Source: Pseudomonadota bacterium
GTDB lineage: Bacteria > Pseudomonadota > Gammaproteobacteria > Xanthomonadales > Wenzhouxiangellaceae
Assembly: GCA_013285445.1 (NCBI GenBank)
Contig: CP053448.1
Coordinates: 1,736,001 to 1,800,000 of the forward strand
DNA length: 64,000 nucleotides
Reading direction: 5' to 3'
The position numbers and the translations under genes are program-made. Positions within the stretch are counted from its first letter, which is position 1; the number at the start of each line of letters is the position of its first letter. This document shows positions 16,640 through 26,499 of the stretch, one piece after another. The notes beneath the pieces are model-generated. The model did no database searches and had not been told where the DNA came from. It was given only the letters and a program-made list of their open reading frames with translations.

Positions 16640-18615
16640 TCGGGTCCGCGCGGCAGATCGACCTCGAAGCGGCATCCGCCGGGTCGATTGACCGCGCGAA
16701 TGTGTCCGCCGTGATGCTCGGCAATCATGCGTGCCACGTACAGCCCGATTCCGAGATGGCCGCGTTGCTCCTGACCCGGGCGCGCCGAGGTCAATGAATC
16801 GAACAGCTGCTCGGCGAGACCGTCGGGCAACGACGGACCGGCGTTGTCGACCTGAACGGCGATTCTCGGCCCGCGCGGCATCACCCTGAGCGTAATGCGC
16901 GAGCCGGCTGGCGCAAAGCTGACCGCATTCTCAATGAGCTTGTCGAGCAGCTGCGCCAGCAGATCTTCCGATGCGTGGACCCGGGCCCGGCGGCCAGACG
17001 GCACGATCGCACTGAAATCGTGAGCCCCGAATGTCGTACGGCAGCCTTCGGTATAGCGCTCGACAAGCCGGCCCAGGTCGACGTCCTCGCGGGTCTCTGT
17101 GATCAGCGCATGTTCGATGCGAGCGGCCTGGCTCATGGCCTGAAGCGTGGCCTGCAGCCGCTGGCAGCCGTCCTCGGCGCGGGCCAGGTAGCGGCGCCGC
17201 TGCTGCTCGTCCCCGGCGTGTCCCAGGTTGTCGAGCGATGATCGGATCATGGCCAGCGGCGTGCGCAACTCGTGCGACAGGCGTGAGGCCAGGCTCTGCA
17301 GGTAGTGTTGGTGCTCGCGCTGACGGGCGATCATGCGGCGCAGACCGGCGGCCAGATCATTGAGTTCATCACTGCCGGATATCGGGGCAAGATCCTGGCG
17401 CACGCGGCCATCGGGGGCGACGGCGCGTTCAGCGGCGTTCCGTAACCGCCGGATACGGGTCGACAGTCGGGCAGCAAAGCCGATCAGCACGACGGCCAGG
17501 ATCAGCAGGCCGGCCAGCCCGAGCGTGAACAGCTGGGCGATCGCGCTGTAGGCGAGGCTGATTGAACGGTCGGCCTCGCGTTCGACCACGATCCGGGCGA
17601 CCAATTGACCGTTGACTCTCAGCGGCACGGCCGCGGCAATGGCCAGGCCGGTGTCGGAATGCTGCAGCCATGCAGCTGACTGGTCGTGCGCATGCCGTTC
17701 GGCGATATCCAGTCTGGCTGCCAATGCAGTGTTTGTCAGTGCCGGATCGGGGCGGATGCCGAGCAGGCGTCCGGCCAGTGCGGTCAGCGGGCGTTGAAAG
17801 CCGGGTGCTTCGGTCTGGTCGGGTGGTGCGGTGCGACGACGGTCGGCCCCGGCAATGACCCAACCGGCGGGTGTGATCACCCAGCCCCGGGTGTTGTCGG
17901 GCAGCAGCACGCTCAGCTGCGCTGCCATGCCGGGCTGCAGTCTGACCAAAGGCTGCGCAGTCTGACGGCCCAGCATGACAGCGGATTGGCGTTCCTGTCG
18001 ATCCTCGACGTTGGTGATCGACACGGCCAGCGCCTCGGGTCGGGCCGGCTCGAGCAATCGCAGTTCAGCGCGCCAGCCGTCGCTGGTCGGCTGCAGCGCG
18101 CCGTGCAGGCGCGGCCAGTCGCTGTGTTCTGTCGCCGACAGCCACCCGGGCGCGACCGGCGCCAGGGTTGTCTGGCCAGTCCGGCCGGCACTGTGCACCA
18201 CGATCACGATCCGGTCGCCGGGGCCGGCAACCGGATCGGCGGTGACCAGGGCGCGATCCCGGACATTGACGAGCAGATGGAGCCGATCCTGGTGACTCGC
18301 CGCAAGCACGCTGGCGCGGGCTTTGGGGGTGGGTGAATCAAGCTGCTGACGCCAGTCCTGCCAGGGTGCCCAGTCGTCGTCGTGGCCGTCCAGTTCGAAC
18401 GGCTGGCTGGCCGGATGGATATACAGACCGTCAGCCGCTGGCCAGTTATCTGTCTGTTCGAGCAGCTTGCGGCCGACTGATGCAGCGGTGTCAACCAGTG
18501 CCTGTTCCAGCGCCTGGCGCAGGGACTGTTCCATGGATCGGACCAGGGTCCAGCCGGCCAGTGCCAGCAGCAGCACGAATACCGACAGCCCCAGCAGGCG
18601 CGTGCGCAGGCTCAC
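16624..18615 (-). CDS. pdsS: Dedicated sortase system sensor histidine kinase
   Basis: This 663 aa membrane sensor kinase has one N-terminal helix (about 7-25) and a large periplasmic domain of about 330 residues containing FELDGHDDDWAPW. A second helix (about 360-382), a HAMP-like linker, the dimerisation box LASRLSHELRTPLAM, the N-box LIENAVSFAP and the G-box GHLGIGLYVARM follow. Its order with the regulator, VIT/VWA protein and class GN sortase matches the proteobacterial dedicated sortase system. The kinase probably senses an envelope or carbohydrate-like signal through its periplasmic domain. It overlaps the regulator gene by four bases. Confidence 0.88.
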   Translation of the reverse strand: MSLRTRLLGLSVFVLLLALAGWTLVRSMEQSLRQALEQALVDTAASVGRKLLEQTDNWPAADGLYIHPASQPFELDGHDDDWAPWQDWRQQLDSPTPKARASVLAASHQDRLHLLVNVRDRALVTADPVAGPGDRIVIVVHSAGRTGQTTLAPVAPGWLSATEHSDWPRLHGALQPTSDGWRAELRLLEPARPEALAVSITNVEDRQERQSAVMLGRQTAQPLVRLQPGMAAQLSVLLPDNTRGWVITPAGWVIAGADRRRTAPPDQTEAPGFQRPLTALAGRLLGIRPDPALTNTALAARLDIAERHAHDQSAAWLQHSDTGLAIAAAVPLRVNGQLVARIVVEREADRSISLAYSAIAQLFTLGLAGLLILAVVLIGFAARLSTRIRRLRNAAERAVAPDGRVRQDLAPISGSDELNDLAAGLRRMIARQREHQHYLQSLASRLSHELRTPLAMIRSSLDNLGHAGDEQQRRRYLARAEDGCQRLQATLQAMSQAARIEHALITETREDVDLGRLVERYTEGCRTTFGAHDFSAIVPSGRRARVHASEDLLAQLLDKLIENAVSFAPAGSRITLRVMPRGPRIAVQVDNAGPSLPDGLAEQLFDSLTSARPGQEQRGHLGIGLYVARMIAEHHGGHIRAVNRPGGCRFEVDLPRGPDQELR

Positions 18616-19322
18616 GAAATCGGGCCGGAATCTTCGATCCAGCGGTAGCCGGCGCCATGTACTGTTTCCAGCGCCGAAAAAGTCGGGTCTGCCGCTTCCA
18701 GTTTGCGGCGAATGCGCTTGATGTGGGAGGTGATGGTGGTGTCGTCGACCACGAGATTGGCCGCCTGCATGAGCTGACCGCGGCTGCGGACGTGGCCAGG
18801 CCGGATGGCCAGACAGTGGACCATCCAGAACTCGGTCACGGTCAGGCCGATGGGCCGATCCCGCCAGCTTGCGCGCAGCGCTTCGGGGTCGAGCAGCAGG
18901 CTGCCGCAGCGCACGACCGATGCCGCTTCCCGCGGCGCCCGGTCGGCGTCTATGCGCCGGAACAGCGCCAGCACGCGCGCCAGCAGATGCTGAATCGATA
19001 CGTCCTTCGACAGGTAGTCATCGGCGCCCAGGCGCAGTCCGGAGACCGCATCCAGGTCGCTGTCGCGGGCGGTCAGGAACACGATGGGCAGGGTGCCGGA
19101 GCGCTGGCGCAGATACCGGCACAGCTCGAATCCCCCTTCAGGCTCGTCGCCGAGACCGACATCGATGATCACCAGATCCGGCAGGGGTCCCGCGAAAGCC
19201 GATTCGGCCTGTAGGCGCGTGGCATAGCCGCGCGTGGCGAATCCGTAGCGCTCGAGCGCTTCGCGATAGTTATCGCGCAGGTGCGCTTCGTCTTCGACGA
19301 TGGCGATCAGGCGGCTGCTCAT
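18612..19322 (-). CDS. pdsR: Dedicated sortase system response regulator
   Basis: This 236 aa OmpR-type regulator has an N-terminal receiver domain (IAIVEDEAHLRDNYREALE) with phosphoacceptor Asp in LVIIDVGLGD, a Thr in LTARDSD and a Lys in YLSKD. A C-terminal winged helix follows (GLTVTEFWMV, VDDTTITSHIKRIRRKLE). I chose the ATG at 19322; the frame opens upstream to 19466 without family similarity. The gene is divergent from the sortase target, so it likely binds the 160-base gap to control both directions. Confidence 0.9.
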   Translation of the reverse strand: MSSRLIAIVEDEAHLRDNYREALERYGFATRGYATRLQAESAFAGPLPDLVIIDVGLGDEPEGGFELCRYLRQRSGTLPIVFLTARDSDLDAVSGLRLGADDYLSKDVSIQHLLARVLALFRRIDADRAPREAASVVRCGSLLLDPEALRASWRDRPIGLTVTEFWMVHCLAIRPGHVRSRGQLMQAANLVVDDTTITSHIKRIRRKLEAADPTFSALETVHGAGYRWIEDSGPIS

Positions 19323-19484
19323 GCGGCTGGCTGGGATGCGGTCGGGACGCTCGACGGAGCGTTCTGCTGCCACAAGTTTGCCACATTCGGTCGCTGAATG
19401 GACACGATGCTGCCCCGCTGGAGTCATGCCGACAGTGTGCAATGAGGCCCTGCCAACAATGAGCACTACAGGAGCGGTCTTGCA
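19323..19484. promoter_or_regulatory. Divergent promoter region of the sortase system
   Basis: This gap separates the regulator and target start codons and must hold both promoters. A ribosome binding site (AGGAG at 19470-19474) serves the target gene. No operator repeat for the regulator could be defined by eye. Confidence 0.45.
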
Positions 19485-21458
19485 ATGCGTTCATTCATGT
19501 TTTGCCTGTTCATCACCTCGAGCGCCATGGCGCTGTCTCAACCAGCGCCGGCGAGCGACTCCTCGGCACTGTGGCTGCACACGGCTGAAGAAAGCGCGGC
19601 CGTTGAAGCGCTGGCGCTGTCGACCGACGTCACCATCGAGGTGACCGGCAGTGTCGCCAACGCTGAAGTCACCCAGCGGTTCTTCAACGACAGCGGTCAC
19701 TGGGCCGAGGGACGGTATCGGTTTCCGCTGCCGGATGGATCAGCCGTCGAGCGGCTCGAGATCCTGGTCGACGATCGCCTGATCGCCGGCGAGATTCGCG
19801 AGCGGGAGTCAGCCCGGTCAACCTACCAGCGTGCACGTGATGCCGGACAGGCCGCAGGGCTGGTCGAGCAGTCCGGCGGGAATCTGTTTACCACGCACAT
19901 CGCCAATATTCCGCCCGGTCAGGCAGTCGAGGTTCGAATAGGCTTCAGCCTGGCGGTGGAGTACCGGCTCGGCGAGTTCCGGCTGCATTTCCCGACCACG
20001 GCTGCACCGCGATTCCGGCACCACGACGGTTCGCGGGCAGCCGTCGATGCTGAGCTCAACCGGATGACGACCCCGACCGGCACAGCAGGGTTGCCGCAGC
20101 GACCCTACGCCCTGCTGGTCGACCTGCGGCCCGGCATCGCGCTGTCTGATGTCAGCTCGAGTCACCACGATATCCGGGTCGAGCAGATTGGCAGTGACTG
20201 GCTGATCGAGCTGGCCGACGGCGTTGATTTCAGCGGCCGCGATTTCGAGCTGGTCTGGCGGCCCGAGAACCAGCGCCACGCCAGCCAGGCAGCCTTTGCC
20301 GAGCACGCCAACGGCCACGAGCACCTGTTGTTGACCCTGGTTCCGCCGCCGGCCTTTGATGCGGCCGACACCGCACGTGAAGTCATCCTGATCATGGACA
20401 CCTCCGGCTCGATGCAGGGAGAGCCGATCGAACAGGCGCGCGAGGCACTGCTCTATGCGCTGGCCAGCCTGTCGACGGGGGATCGCTTCAACGTGATTCG
20501 CTTCAGCAACGCGGCCGAAACCCTCTACCGGCAGCCGGTGGCCTTCAGCGAACGGCATCTGATCGAGGCGTCGCAGTGGGTCAGCGCGCTGCAGGCCGGC
20601 GGTGGCACCAACATACTCTCGCCGCTGGCCCATGCCCTGGCCAGGCCGCCACAGGACGGCTTCCTGCGCCAGGTGATATTCGTGACTGACGGTATTGTCG
20701 ATAACGAGCGCGATGTTCTCGAGCTGGCTGACCGTGACCGCGGCGAAAGCCGGCTGTTTGCCGTTGGTATCGGTCATGGCGTCAACGCGACGTTTCTGCG
20801 GCGCCTCGGCGAGGTTGGTCGCGGCAGTTACACCGGCATTGCCGTCATCGGCCAGATCGTCGATCGCATGAGCGAGCTGATCGTCCAGCTCGAAAGCCCG
20901 GTCATTCATGATCTCGAGCTGTACTGGCCCGGCCAGGCCACGGTCTACCCCGAGCGCCTGCCCGATCTCTACGTCGGCCAGCCGCTGACGGTGGTGGCCC
21001 GCCTGCCGCAACTGGCCGGTGATCTGGTCTTGCGCGGTATCAGCAATGGGCGCCCGTTCGAGCAGGTCATGGCACTGGAGGCCTTCCGGCCGGCTGCCGG
21101 CGTTGCCGCGCAGTGGGGCCGGGCACGCATCGAAGCCCTGGAGCGGACGCGTGGCCAGGGCGCCGATCCGGACCGGGTTGCCCAGTCGATTCTCGACACC
21201 GCCCTCGACTACGGCCTGGTCAGTTCCCGCACCAGCCTGGTTGCCGTCGACCGGACACCGGCAAGAAGCCGCTCGGCAGCGCTCGCACGTTTCGGGCTGG
21301 AGACCAGCCCCGCGGCCGGGCGCGGTCCGATGCGCGCCATGCCATCAACTGATGCCGGCAGCTTCGAGCGTCTGGTGCGTGGCGGCGTAGCGCTGTTGCT
21401 GGTCCTGCTGCTCCTGACTCACCGGCGCTGGTTGTCCGGATCGGGAGATTCAGCATGA
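19485..21458 (+). CDS. Sortase target protein with VIT and VWA domains
   Basis: This 657 aa secreted protein is the presumed single substrate of the sortase encoded next to it. It has a signal peptide (FMFCLFITSSAMALS), then a VIT domain (about 40-170, including VTIEVTGSVANAEVTQRF). A von Willebrand A domain has the MIDAS motif DTSGSM near residue 305, followed by a beta-rich region. The C-terminus carries a sorting signal: MPSTDAGS, a hydrophobic helix (GGVALLLVLLLLT) and a basic tail (HRRW). Most family members have an LPxTA-like motif, so the MPST form is a deviation. The gene overlaps the sortase gene by four bases. Confidence 0.92.
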   Translation: MRSFMFCLFITSSAMALSQPAPASDSSALWLHTAEESAAVEALALSTDVTIEVTGSVANAEVTQRFFNDSGHWAEGRYRFPLPDGSAVERLEILVDDRLIAGEIRERESARSTYQRARDAGQAAGLVEQSGGNLFTTHIANIPPGQAVEVRIGFSLAVEYRLGEFRLHFPTTAAPRFRHHDGSRAAVDAELNRMTTPTGTAGLPQRPYALLVDLRPGIALSDVSSSHHDIRVEQIGSDWLIELADGVDFSGRDFELVWRPENQRHASQAAFAEHANGHEHLLLTLVPPPAFDAADTAREVILIMDTSGSMQGEPIEQAREALLYALASLSTGDRFNVIRFSNAAETLYRQPVAFSERHLIEASQWVSALQAGGGTNILSPLAHALARPPQDGFLRQVIFVTDGIVDNERDVLELADRDRGESRLFAVGIGHGVNATFLRRLGEVGRGSYTGIAVIGQIVDRMSELIVQLESPVIHDLELYWPGQATVYPERLPDLYVGQPLTVVARLPQLAGDLVLRGISNGRPFEQVMALEAFRPAAGVAAQWGRARIEALERTRGQGADPDRVAQSILDTALDYGLVSSRTSLVAVDRTPARSRSAALARFGLETSPAAGRGPMRAMPSTDAGSFERLVRGGVALLLVLLLLTHRRWLSGSGDSA

Positions 21459-22033
21459 TCCGGCGCATTCTGATGATTGGCCTGATGTCGGCAGCGGCCT
21501 GGCAGTTGACCGGTTATGCCCGAATTCACGGCAAGGCCTGGTTGGGGCAGCAGCTGCTTGAGCGGGCCTGGCAGCGCATCGAGCAGACCGGGCAGGTGGT
21601 CGAGCCCTGGCCAGGTGCAGTCAGCCACCCGGTGGGCAGGCTGTCCATGCCGCGCCTGGATATCGAGCATCTGGTGCTTGAGGGTGTCGAGACGCCGGTA
21701 CTGGCCTGGGGCCCTGGCCTGGAAACGGGTGCCGGGGGTCATCGCCTGCTGGCCGGTCACCGCGATACGCATTTTCGCTTCCTGCAGCAGGTCCGGAACG
21801 GCGACCGGTTCAAGCTGCAGCTGGCCGGCGCCGCGCCGGAAGCCTGGCAGGTGCGGTCGATCGATGTCGTTGATGCCCGGCTGACGGCGATCGACATGAG
21901 CCTGTCCGGAGCGCACATGACATTGGTGACCTGCTACCCCTTTGACGCCGTCAACAGCGGCGGGCCGCTACGCCTGGTGGTCCGGCTTGCGCCTGCAGCC
22001 GATCACCGCGCCGACCGGGAGGACAGGATATGA
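21455..22033 (+). CDS. Class GN sortase
   Basis: This 192 aa transpeptidase is from the Gram-negative sortase class. It has an N-terminal membrane anchor (ILMIGLMSAAAWQLTGY). The catalytic triad is visible: His in LLAGHRDTHFRFL, Cys in MTLVTCYPFD and Arg in PLRLVVR. It should cleave the C-terminal signal of the adjacent VIT/VWA protein and attach it to an unknown acceptor in the envelope. With the two-component pair it completes a four-gene self-contained system. Confidence 0.93.
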   Translation: MIRRILMIGLMSAAAWQLTGYARIHGKAWLGQQLLERAWQRIEQTGQVVEPWPGAVSHPVGRLSMPRLDIEHLVLEGVETPVLAWGPGLETGAGGHRLLAGHRDTHFRFLQQVRNGDRFKLQLAGAAPEAWQVRSIDVVDARLTAIDMSLSGAHMTLVTCYPFDAVNSGGPLRLVVRLAPAADHRADREDRI

Positions 22034-22156
22034 CAACACTGACCCGAGACGAACTGAGTCGGAATAACCGGTCCGGCGGAAGTGGCGGCCCGAAGGAGCA
22101 GCCTCAGATACGATCGCCGTCCGCCGGACGCGTCTACAGCGGCTGGCCGCGGCCAG

Positions 22157-23584
22157 TCAGTATCCGATATCTCGATAGGAGCGCGAAATCTTCTCGATCG
22201 CAATGACGTAGGCGGCCATGCGGTAGTCGTTAATCTTCGGGTTGCTGCGCCGCAGCTCCATGATGTCCTGCAGCGCCAGGCGCATGGTGTCATCCAGACC
22301 GGAGCGCACCAGGTCGAACTCGTCGGCGCCCTGGGCGATCTTGTCGCGCAGCCACTCGGGGATGGTGGCATTGCTGGCCATTTCGATGGCAGTGAGGATG
22401 TGCTGGCCGCGGGCTTCGAAATAGCGCTTGTCCAGGCGTCCGAAGCGCACGTGATTGAGATTGCGGATCCACTCGAAATACGACACGATCACGCCGCCGG
22501 CGTTGCAATAGGCGTCCGGAATGATTTCGACTCCGCGCTCGCGCAGGCGCTGGTCGGCTTCAAACGTCACCGGCCCGTTGGCGGCTTCGGCAATCAGCCG
22601 GGCCTTGATGTTGTCGGCATTTTCGTCGGTGATGACGCCTTCGAGCGCGGCCGGAATGAGAATATCGCAGTCAAGCTCGAGCATGCGTGCACCGTCAGCC
22701 TGGAATGTACCATCCGGGAAGCCCTTGACCCCGCCGTGGTCCTGGATATGCTCGAACACGGCCTGGACGCTGAGACCGTCCGGATTGACGATGGCACCGT
22801 CACGCTCGAGAATGGCGATGATTGAGCAGTCGTCCTCGGTTTCCAGAAAATGGGCGGCGTGGTAGCCGACATTGCCCAGCCCCTGGATCACCACGCGTTT
22901 GCCGGCGAGACCTCCGTCCAGACCCGCGCGCTTGACTTCGTCGCCATGCCGGAAGAACTCGCGCAACGCGTACTGCACGCCGCGACCGGTGGCCTCGTTG
23001 CGTCCGCGTACGCCGCCGTGCTCGACCGGCTTGCCGGTCACCGCCGCCATGTAGTTGATGTCGTTCGGAAACAGCTGACGATAGGTGTCGGCCATCCACC
23101 CCATCTCGCGTGGCCCGGTGCCCATGTCGGGCGCCGGTACGTTCTTGGCCGGGCTCATGAAGCCCTTGCCGATGAGTTCGCGCGCGAAGCGCCGCGTGAT
23201 GGCCTCGATCTGGTGGCGTTCATACTGGCGCGGGTCCACGCACAGCCCGCCCTTTGAACCGCCGAAGGGAACGTCGACGATGGCGCACTTGTAGGTCATC
23301 AGGGCGGCCAGCGCCTCGACTTCGTCCTGGTCGACCATTGGCGCGTAGCGAATACCGCCCTTTGACGGCAGACGATGATCGCTGTGCGTGGCGCGCCAGC
23401 CGGTAAAGATCTCCGCTTTGCCGTTGATCTCGACCGGAAAGGAAACCTGAATAACGCTCTGACACGTCTTCAGCGCAGCGCCCATGCCGTCCTCAAGCCC
23501 CATGATCTCGATTGCATGATCGACCATGTGCTCGACGCTCTCGCGAAAGCTCATGCCCTGTCTGGCGTGCCTGGTATCGCTCAT
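22157..23584 (-). CDS. gdhA: Glutamate dehydrogenase (Glu/Leu/Phe/Val family)
   Basis: This 475 aa enzyme interconverts glutamate and 2-oxoglutarate with ammonia. It shows the glutamate-binding PSKGGIRYAP, the catalytic Lys region ALMTYKCAIVDVPFGGSKGG, PAPDMGTGPREMGWMADTY and the Rossmann motif VVIQGLGNVGYHAA. This is the hexameric family. Coenzyme preference is not clear from sequence. A strong site (GGGGAG) precedes the ATG. The gene is divergent from lipA, and the ferredoxin-dependent 2-oxoacid enzyme nearby uses the same 2-oxoglutarate node. Confidence 0.93.
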   Translation of the reverse strand: MSDTRHARQGMSFRESVEHMVDHAIEIMGLEDGMGAALKTCQSVIQVSFPVEINGKAEIFTGWRATHSDHRLPSKGGIRYAPMVDQDEVEALAALMTYKCAIVDVPFGGSKGGLCVDPRQYERHQIEAITRRFARELIGKGFMSPAKNVPAPDMGTGPREMGWMADTYRQLFPNDINYMAAVTGKPVEHGGVRGRNEATGRGVQYALREFFRHGDEVKRAGLDGGLAGKRVVIQGLGNVGYHAAHFLETEDDCSIIAILERDGAIVNPDGLSVQAVFEHIQDHGGVKGFPDGTFQADGARMLELDCDILIPAALEGVITDENADNIKARLIAEAANGPVTFEADQRLRERGVEIIPDAYCNAGGVIVSYFEWIRNLNHVRFGRLDKRYFEARGQHILTAIEMASNATIPEWLRDKIAQGADEFDLVRSGLDDTMRLALQDIMELRRSNPKINDYRMAAYVIAIEKISRSYRDIGY

Positions 23585-23772
23585 TGCTGTATCTCCCCGT
23601 CTGAATCGTGTCCCGGTCCCGAAGCCGGCGGCCCCTCATCCGGTGTGTCGGGGCCTGGCGCTCCCGGGCCCGGCCATACTATCAAGCCGACGCTGGCCGG
23701 GTCGAGGATGACGCGATGCCCCGATCAATGGGATAATTGAAGTGTACTTCTACCAGAGCGTGACCCGAAGTC
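23585..23772. promoter_or_regulatory. Divergent promoter region of gdhA and lipA
   Basis: This gap of 188 bases separates two divergent starts and must carry both promoters. A GATAAT box at 23732-23737 is a possible -10 for lipA; its -35 is not clear. Confidence 0.35.
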
Positions 23773-24777
23773 GTGAGCGAAGCGAAACGGATTCCGATCG
23801 CAGTCAAGAGCGGTCGCAAGGTACGCAAGCCGCAGGGGTATACCGCCATCCGCGATGGCATCAAGGCGCGACCGGGCGCCGAGCCCGCACCGATCGGCCG
23901 CAAACCCTCCTGGCTGCGCGCCCGGTTGCCGCAGGGAGGCAAATACGAGCAGGTGCGGCAAAACGTCAGCGAACATCGACTGGCGACCGTCTGCCAGGAG
24001 TCGAAATGCCCGAATATCGGCGAGTGTTGGTCGGCCGGCGTGGCCACGATCATGCTGATGGGCGATGTGTGTACCCGGGCCTGCCGCTTCTGCTCGGTTG
24101 ATACGGGCAACCCGCGCGGCTGGCTGGATCCGGACGAGCCGGCCAACTCGGCCGAGTCGGTGCGCATCATGGACCTGCGCTACGTGGTCCTGACCTCGGT
24201 CGACCGCGACGACCTGCCCGACGGCGGGGCCGGACACTACGCCGCCTGTATCCGGGCGATCAAGCAGGTCAATCCTGACACGGCCGTCGAGGCGCTGACG
24301 CCTGATTTCCAGGGTCGGCTCCACGACGTTGAAACGGTGGTTGATTCGGGCCTGGAGGTGTTTGCCCAGAACGTGGAGACCGTGCGGCGGCTGACTCATC
24401 CGGTGCGCGATCCGCGCGCCGGCTACGAGCAGACCCTCAAGGTGCTCGAGCACGCCAAGCGATACCGACCGGATGTGTTGACCAAGACCAGCCTGATGCT
24501 GGGTCTGGGCGAGGCGAAGGAAGAGGTCATCGAAACCATGGACGATCTGCGCGCCATCGGCGTTGATATTGTCACCTTTGGTCAGTATCTGCGGCCAACG
24601 GTCAATCACCTGCCGGTGGAGCGCTTTGTCACGCCCGACGAGTTCCGCGAGCTGCGCGAGATCGGGCTCGGGAAGGGGTTCCTGGAGGTCGTCTCCGGCC
24701 CGCTGGTACGCTCCAGTTATCGCGCCGACCGGGTATTCGAAAAAAACAACTGTGGGCTGGACAGCGACGTGGCCTGA
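23773..24777 (+). CDS. lipA: Lipoyl synthase
   Basis: LipA inserts sulfur at C6 and C8 of protein-bound octanoyl groups. The 334 aa product has both iron-sulfur clusters: the auxiliary motif [12 protein letters not shown] and the radical-SAM motif CTRACRFC. It ends with the conserved RSSYRA segment whose Ser binds the auxiliary cluster. The start is GTG at 23773. lipB is not adjacent. Lipoylated enzymes such as the pyruvate dehydrogenase and glycine cleavage complexes would be its substrates. Confidence 0.96.
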   Translation: MSEAKRIPIAVKSGRKVRKPQGYTAIRDGIKARPGAEPAPIGRKPSWLRARLPQGGKYEQVRQNVSEHRLATVCQESKCPNIGECWSAGVATIMLMGDVCTRACRFCSVDTGNPRGWLDPDEPANSAESVRIMDLRYVVLTSVDRDDLPDGGAGHYAACIRAIKQVNPDTAVEALTPDFQGRLHDVETVVDSGLEVFAQNVETVRRLTHPVRDPRAGYEQTLKVLEHAKRYRPDVLTKTSLMLGLGEAKEEVIETMDDLRAIGVDIVTFGQYLRPTVNHLPVERFVTPDEFRELREIGLGKGFLEVVSGPLVRSSYRADRVFEKNNCGLDSDVA

Positions 24778-24867
24778 CACCGCGTCTGCTGGCGCCGGGT
24801 GCATCCGAGAACCGGCTGGCTTGCGATTGTCGGCCCGCCGGAGCTGGCGGGGATCGATCTGCTGCGT

Positions 24868-25437
24868 TCACTCAGACGGCGCAGGACGGAGGATTTTGCG
24901 GACCTCGATGATGGAGTCCGAGGTGGCTGCATGCAGCAGCCGGAAGCCGAGCGCGCGCGCCAGATCAAGCATGGCCTGGTTCTCGCGCAGGACAAAACCG
25001 TAGACCTGGTGCAGACGCTTCTTGCGGCACCATTCAATGACCCGGCTCAGCAGGTGTCGCGCAATGCCCTGACGCCTGAGCTCACGGCCGACGATGATGG
25101 CGAATTCGGCCGAATGACTTGAATCATCGATGGTCGCGCGGGCCACGGCGCCGATGCGTGCCTGTGCCGGGTGCAGAGCCTCGACCAGCACCAGCGCGAA
25201 CTCGCGCTGCGGGTCGGGGTTGGCCAGTCGAGCGGCATATTCCGGGGTCAGTTCGCGCATTGGATGGAGAAACCGCATGCGCACTTCGTCGGGCGTCAGC
25301 GACTGAAACGCTGACCGAAGGCGCGGTGCATCGTCGGGCATCATCGGACGAACGAGGAAACGACGCCCGTCATCGAGCTCGATCGCCTCGCACCAGGGCC
25401 TGCCGAGCGGATAGCGCCGGAAGCGCCGCCTGGCCAC
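24868..25437 (-). CDS. GNAT-family acetyltransferase
   Basis: This 189 aa protein has a GNAT fold: LRSAFQSLTPDEVRMRF at the start, then EFAIIVGRELRRQGIARHLLSRVIEW (acetyl-CoA-binding RRQGIA), and ENQAMLDLARALGFRLL. The pattern resembles the C-terminal GNAT domain of Pat/YfiQ protein acetyltransferases, without their NDP-forming acyl-CoA synthetase part. It starts six bases after korB on the same strand and probably belongs to that operon. The acceptor is unknown; acetylation of a metabolic enzyme is an inference. Confidence 0.75.
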   Translation of the reverse strand: MARRRFRRYPLGRPWCEAIELDDGRRFLVRPMMPDDAPRLRSAFQSLTPDEVRMRFLHPMRELTPEYAARLANPDPQREFALVLVEALHPAQARIGAVARATIDDSSHSAEFAIIVGRELRRQGIARHLLSRVIEWCRKKRLHQVYGFVLRENQAMLDLARALGFRLLHAATSDSIIEVRKILRPAPSE

Positions 25438-25443
25438 GGTCGC

Positions 25444-26499
25444 TCAGCGCAGCGACTGCTGCAGTGCGGCCAGTGCATCGGCACCCGGGCACAGCTCGGC
25501 GGCATCAATATCTCGAAGCGGTACGCCGGTGGTGCCGGCAATGGCATGGAACTCCGGCTGGTCGGGATCGATGTAGAGCAGGCCGGTGACCACCTGGCCG
25601 CGCTCACGATGCCGCTCCAGGTACTCGAGCGCGGCGGCCCGGTTGTTGGCGTTGTAGTCGCTCTCGAGCTTCTTGAACTGGATGATCGAGCCGTCGTGCA
25701 GGCTGACCGAGGCCACGGTGCCGACGGCGTAGTCGGCCTCGATCGGCTCGGCACGCGGGATCAGGTCGGCTTCGGTGACGGCTTCGTGGTGGCTGCGGGT
25801 CCAGGCGTAGCTCTTGGTTGAGCCTTCGTGATCGTTGAAGGTCACGCAGGGGCTGATGACGTCGATCACGGCGCAGCCCGGATGGGCCAGGCCGGCTTTG
25901 ATCAGCGGTACCAGCTGAGCCTTGTCGCCGGAAAAACTGCGCGCGGCGAAACTGCCGCCGAGCGTGATGGCGGTGGCCACCGGATCGATCGCCTGCTGGC
26001 GGTTCTCGCGGCCCCGCTTGCTTTTGCTGCCGGGATCGGCCGAGGCCGAGAACTGCCCTTTGGTCAGGCCATAGACGCCGTTGTTTTCGATCAGGTAGAG
26101 CAGGTTGACGTTGCGCCTGACGGCGTGAGCGAACTGGCCCATTCCGATGGACAGCGAGTCGCCGTCGCCGGAGATGCCGACCGCGATCAGGTCGCGGTGC
26201 GCGGCCAGCGCGCCGGTGGCGATCGAGGGCATGCGCCCGTGCACCGAGTTGAAGCCGTGGGCGCCACCGAGGAAGTAGGCCGGGGTCTTGGACGAGCAGC
26301 CGATGCCCGACAGCTTGATCACCTGCTCGGGACGGATGGCCAGTTCCCAGAAGGCCTGGACCAGGGCGGCGGTGACCGAATCGTGGCCGCAGCCGGCACA
26401 CAGGGTTGACAGGCCGCCCTCGTAGTCGCGGATGGTCAGTCCCAGGGGATTGCGCTTCTGGCCGGGCCAGTCGACGGCAGGCTTGGCGATCCAGGTCAT
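25444..26499 (-). CDS. korB: 2-oxoacid:ferredoxin oxidoreductase, beta subunit
   Basis: This 351 aa subunit binds thiamine diphosphate and an iron-sulfur cluster. Visible motifs are CAGCGHDSVTAA, GIGCSSKTP, and the thiamine motif GDGDSLSIGMGQFAHA running to NNGVYGLTKGQ. A conserved C-terminal Cys lies in ISPCVTFND. The family oxidises 2-oxoglutarate or pyruvate to the acyl-CoA with ferredoxin. 2-Oxoglutarate is favoured by overall similarity to KorB, but substrate range is not proven. The ATG at 26499 overlaps the korA stop; an upstream extension to 26541 is rejected for that reason. Confidence 0.88.
   Translation of the reverse strand: MTWIAKPAVDWPGQKRNPLGLTIRDYEGGLSTLCAGCGHDSVTAALVQAFWELAIRPEQVIKLSGIGCSSKTPAYFLGGAHGFNSVHGRMPSIATGALAAHRDLIAVGISGDGDSLSIGMGQFAHAVRRNVNLLYLIENNGVYGLTKGQFSASADPGSKSKRGRENRQQAIDPVATAITLGGSFAARSFSGDKAQLVPLIKAGLAHPGCAVIDVISPCVTFNDHEGSTKSYAWTRSHHEAVTEADLIPRAEPIEADYAVGTVASVSLHDGSIIQFKKLESDYNANNRAAALEYLERHRERGQVVTGLLYIDPDQPEFHAIAGTTGVPLRDIDAAELCPGADALAALQQSLR

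Noticed and set aside
19818..21011. A 397-codon minus-strand frame across the sortase target
   Set aside because: It is a shadow of the VIT/VWA coding sequence, with no start signal and no domain.
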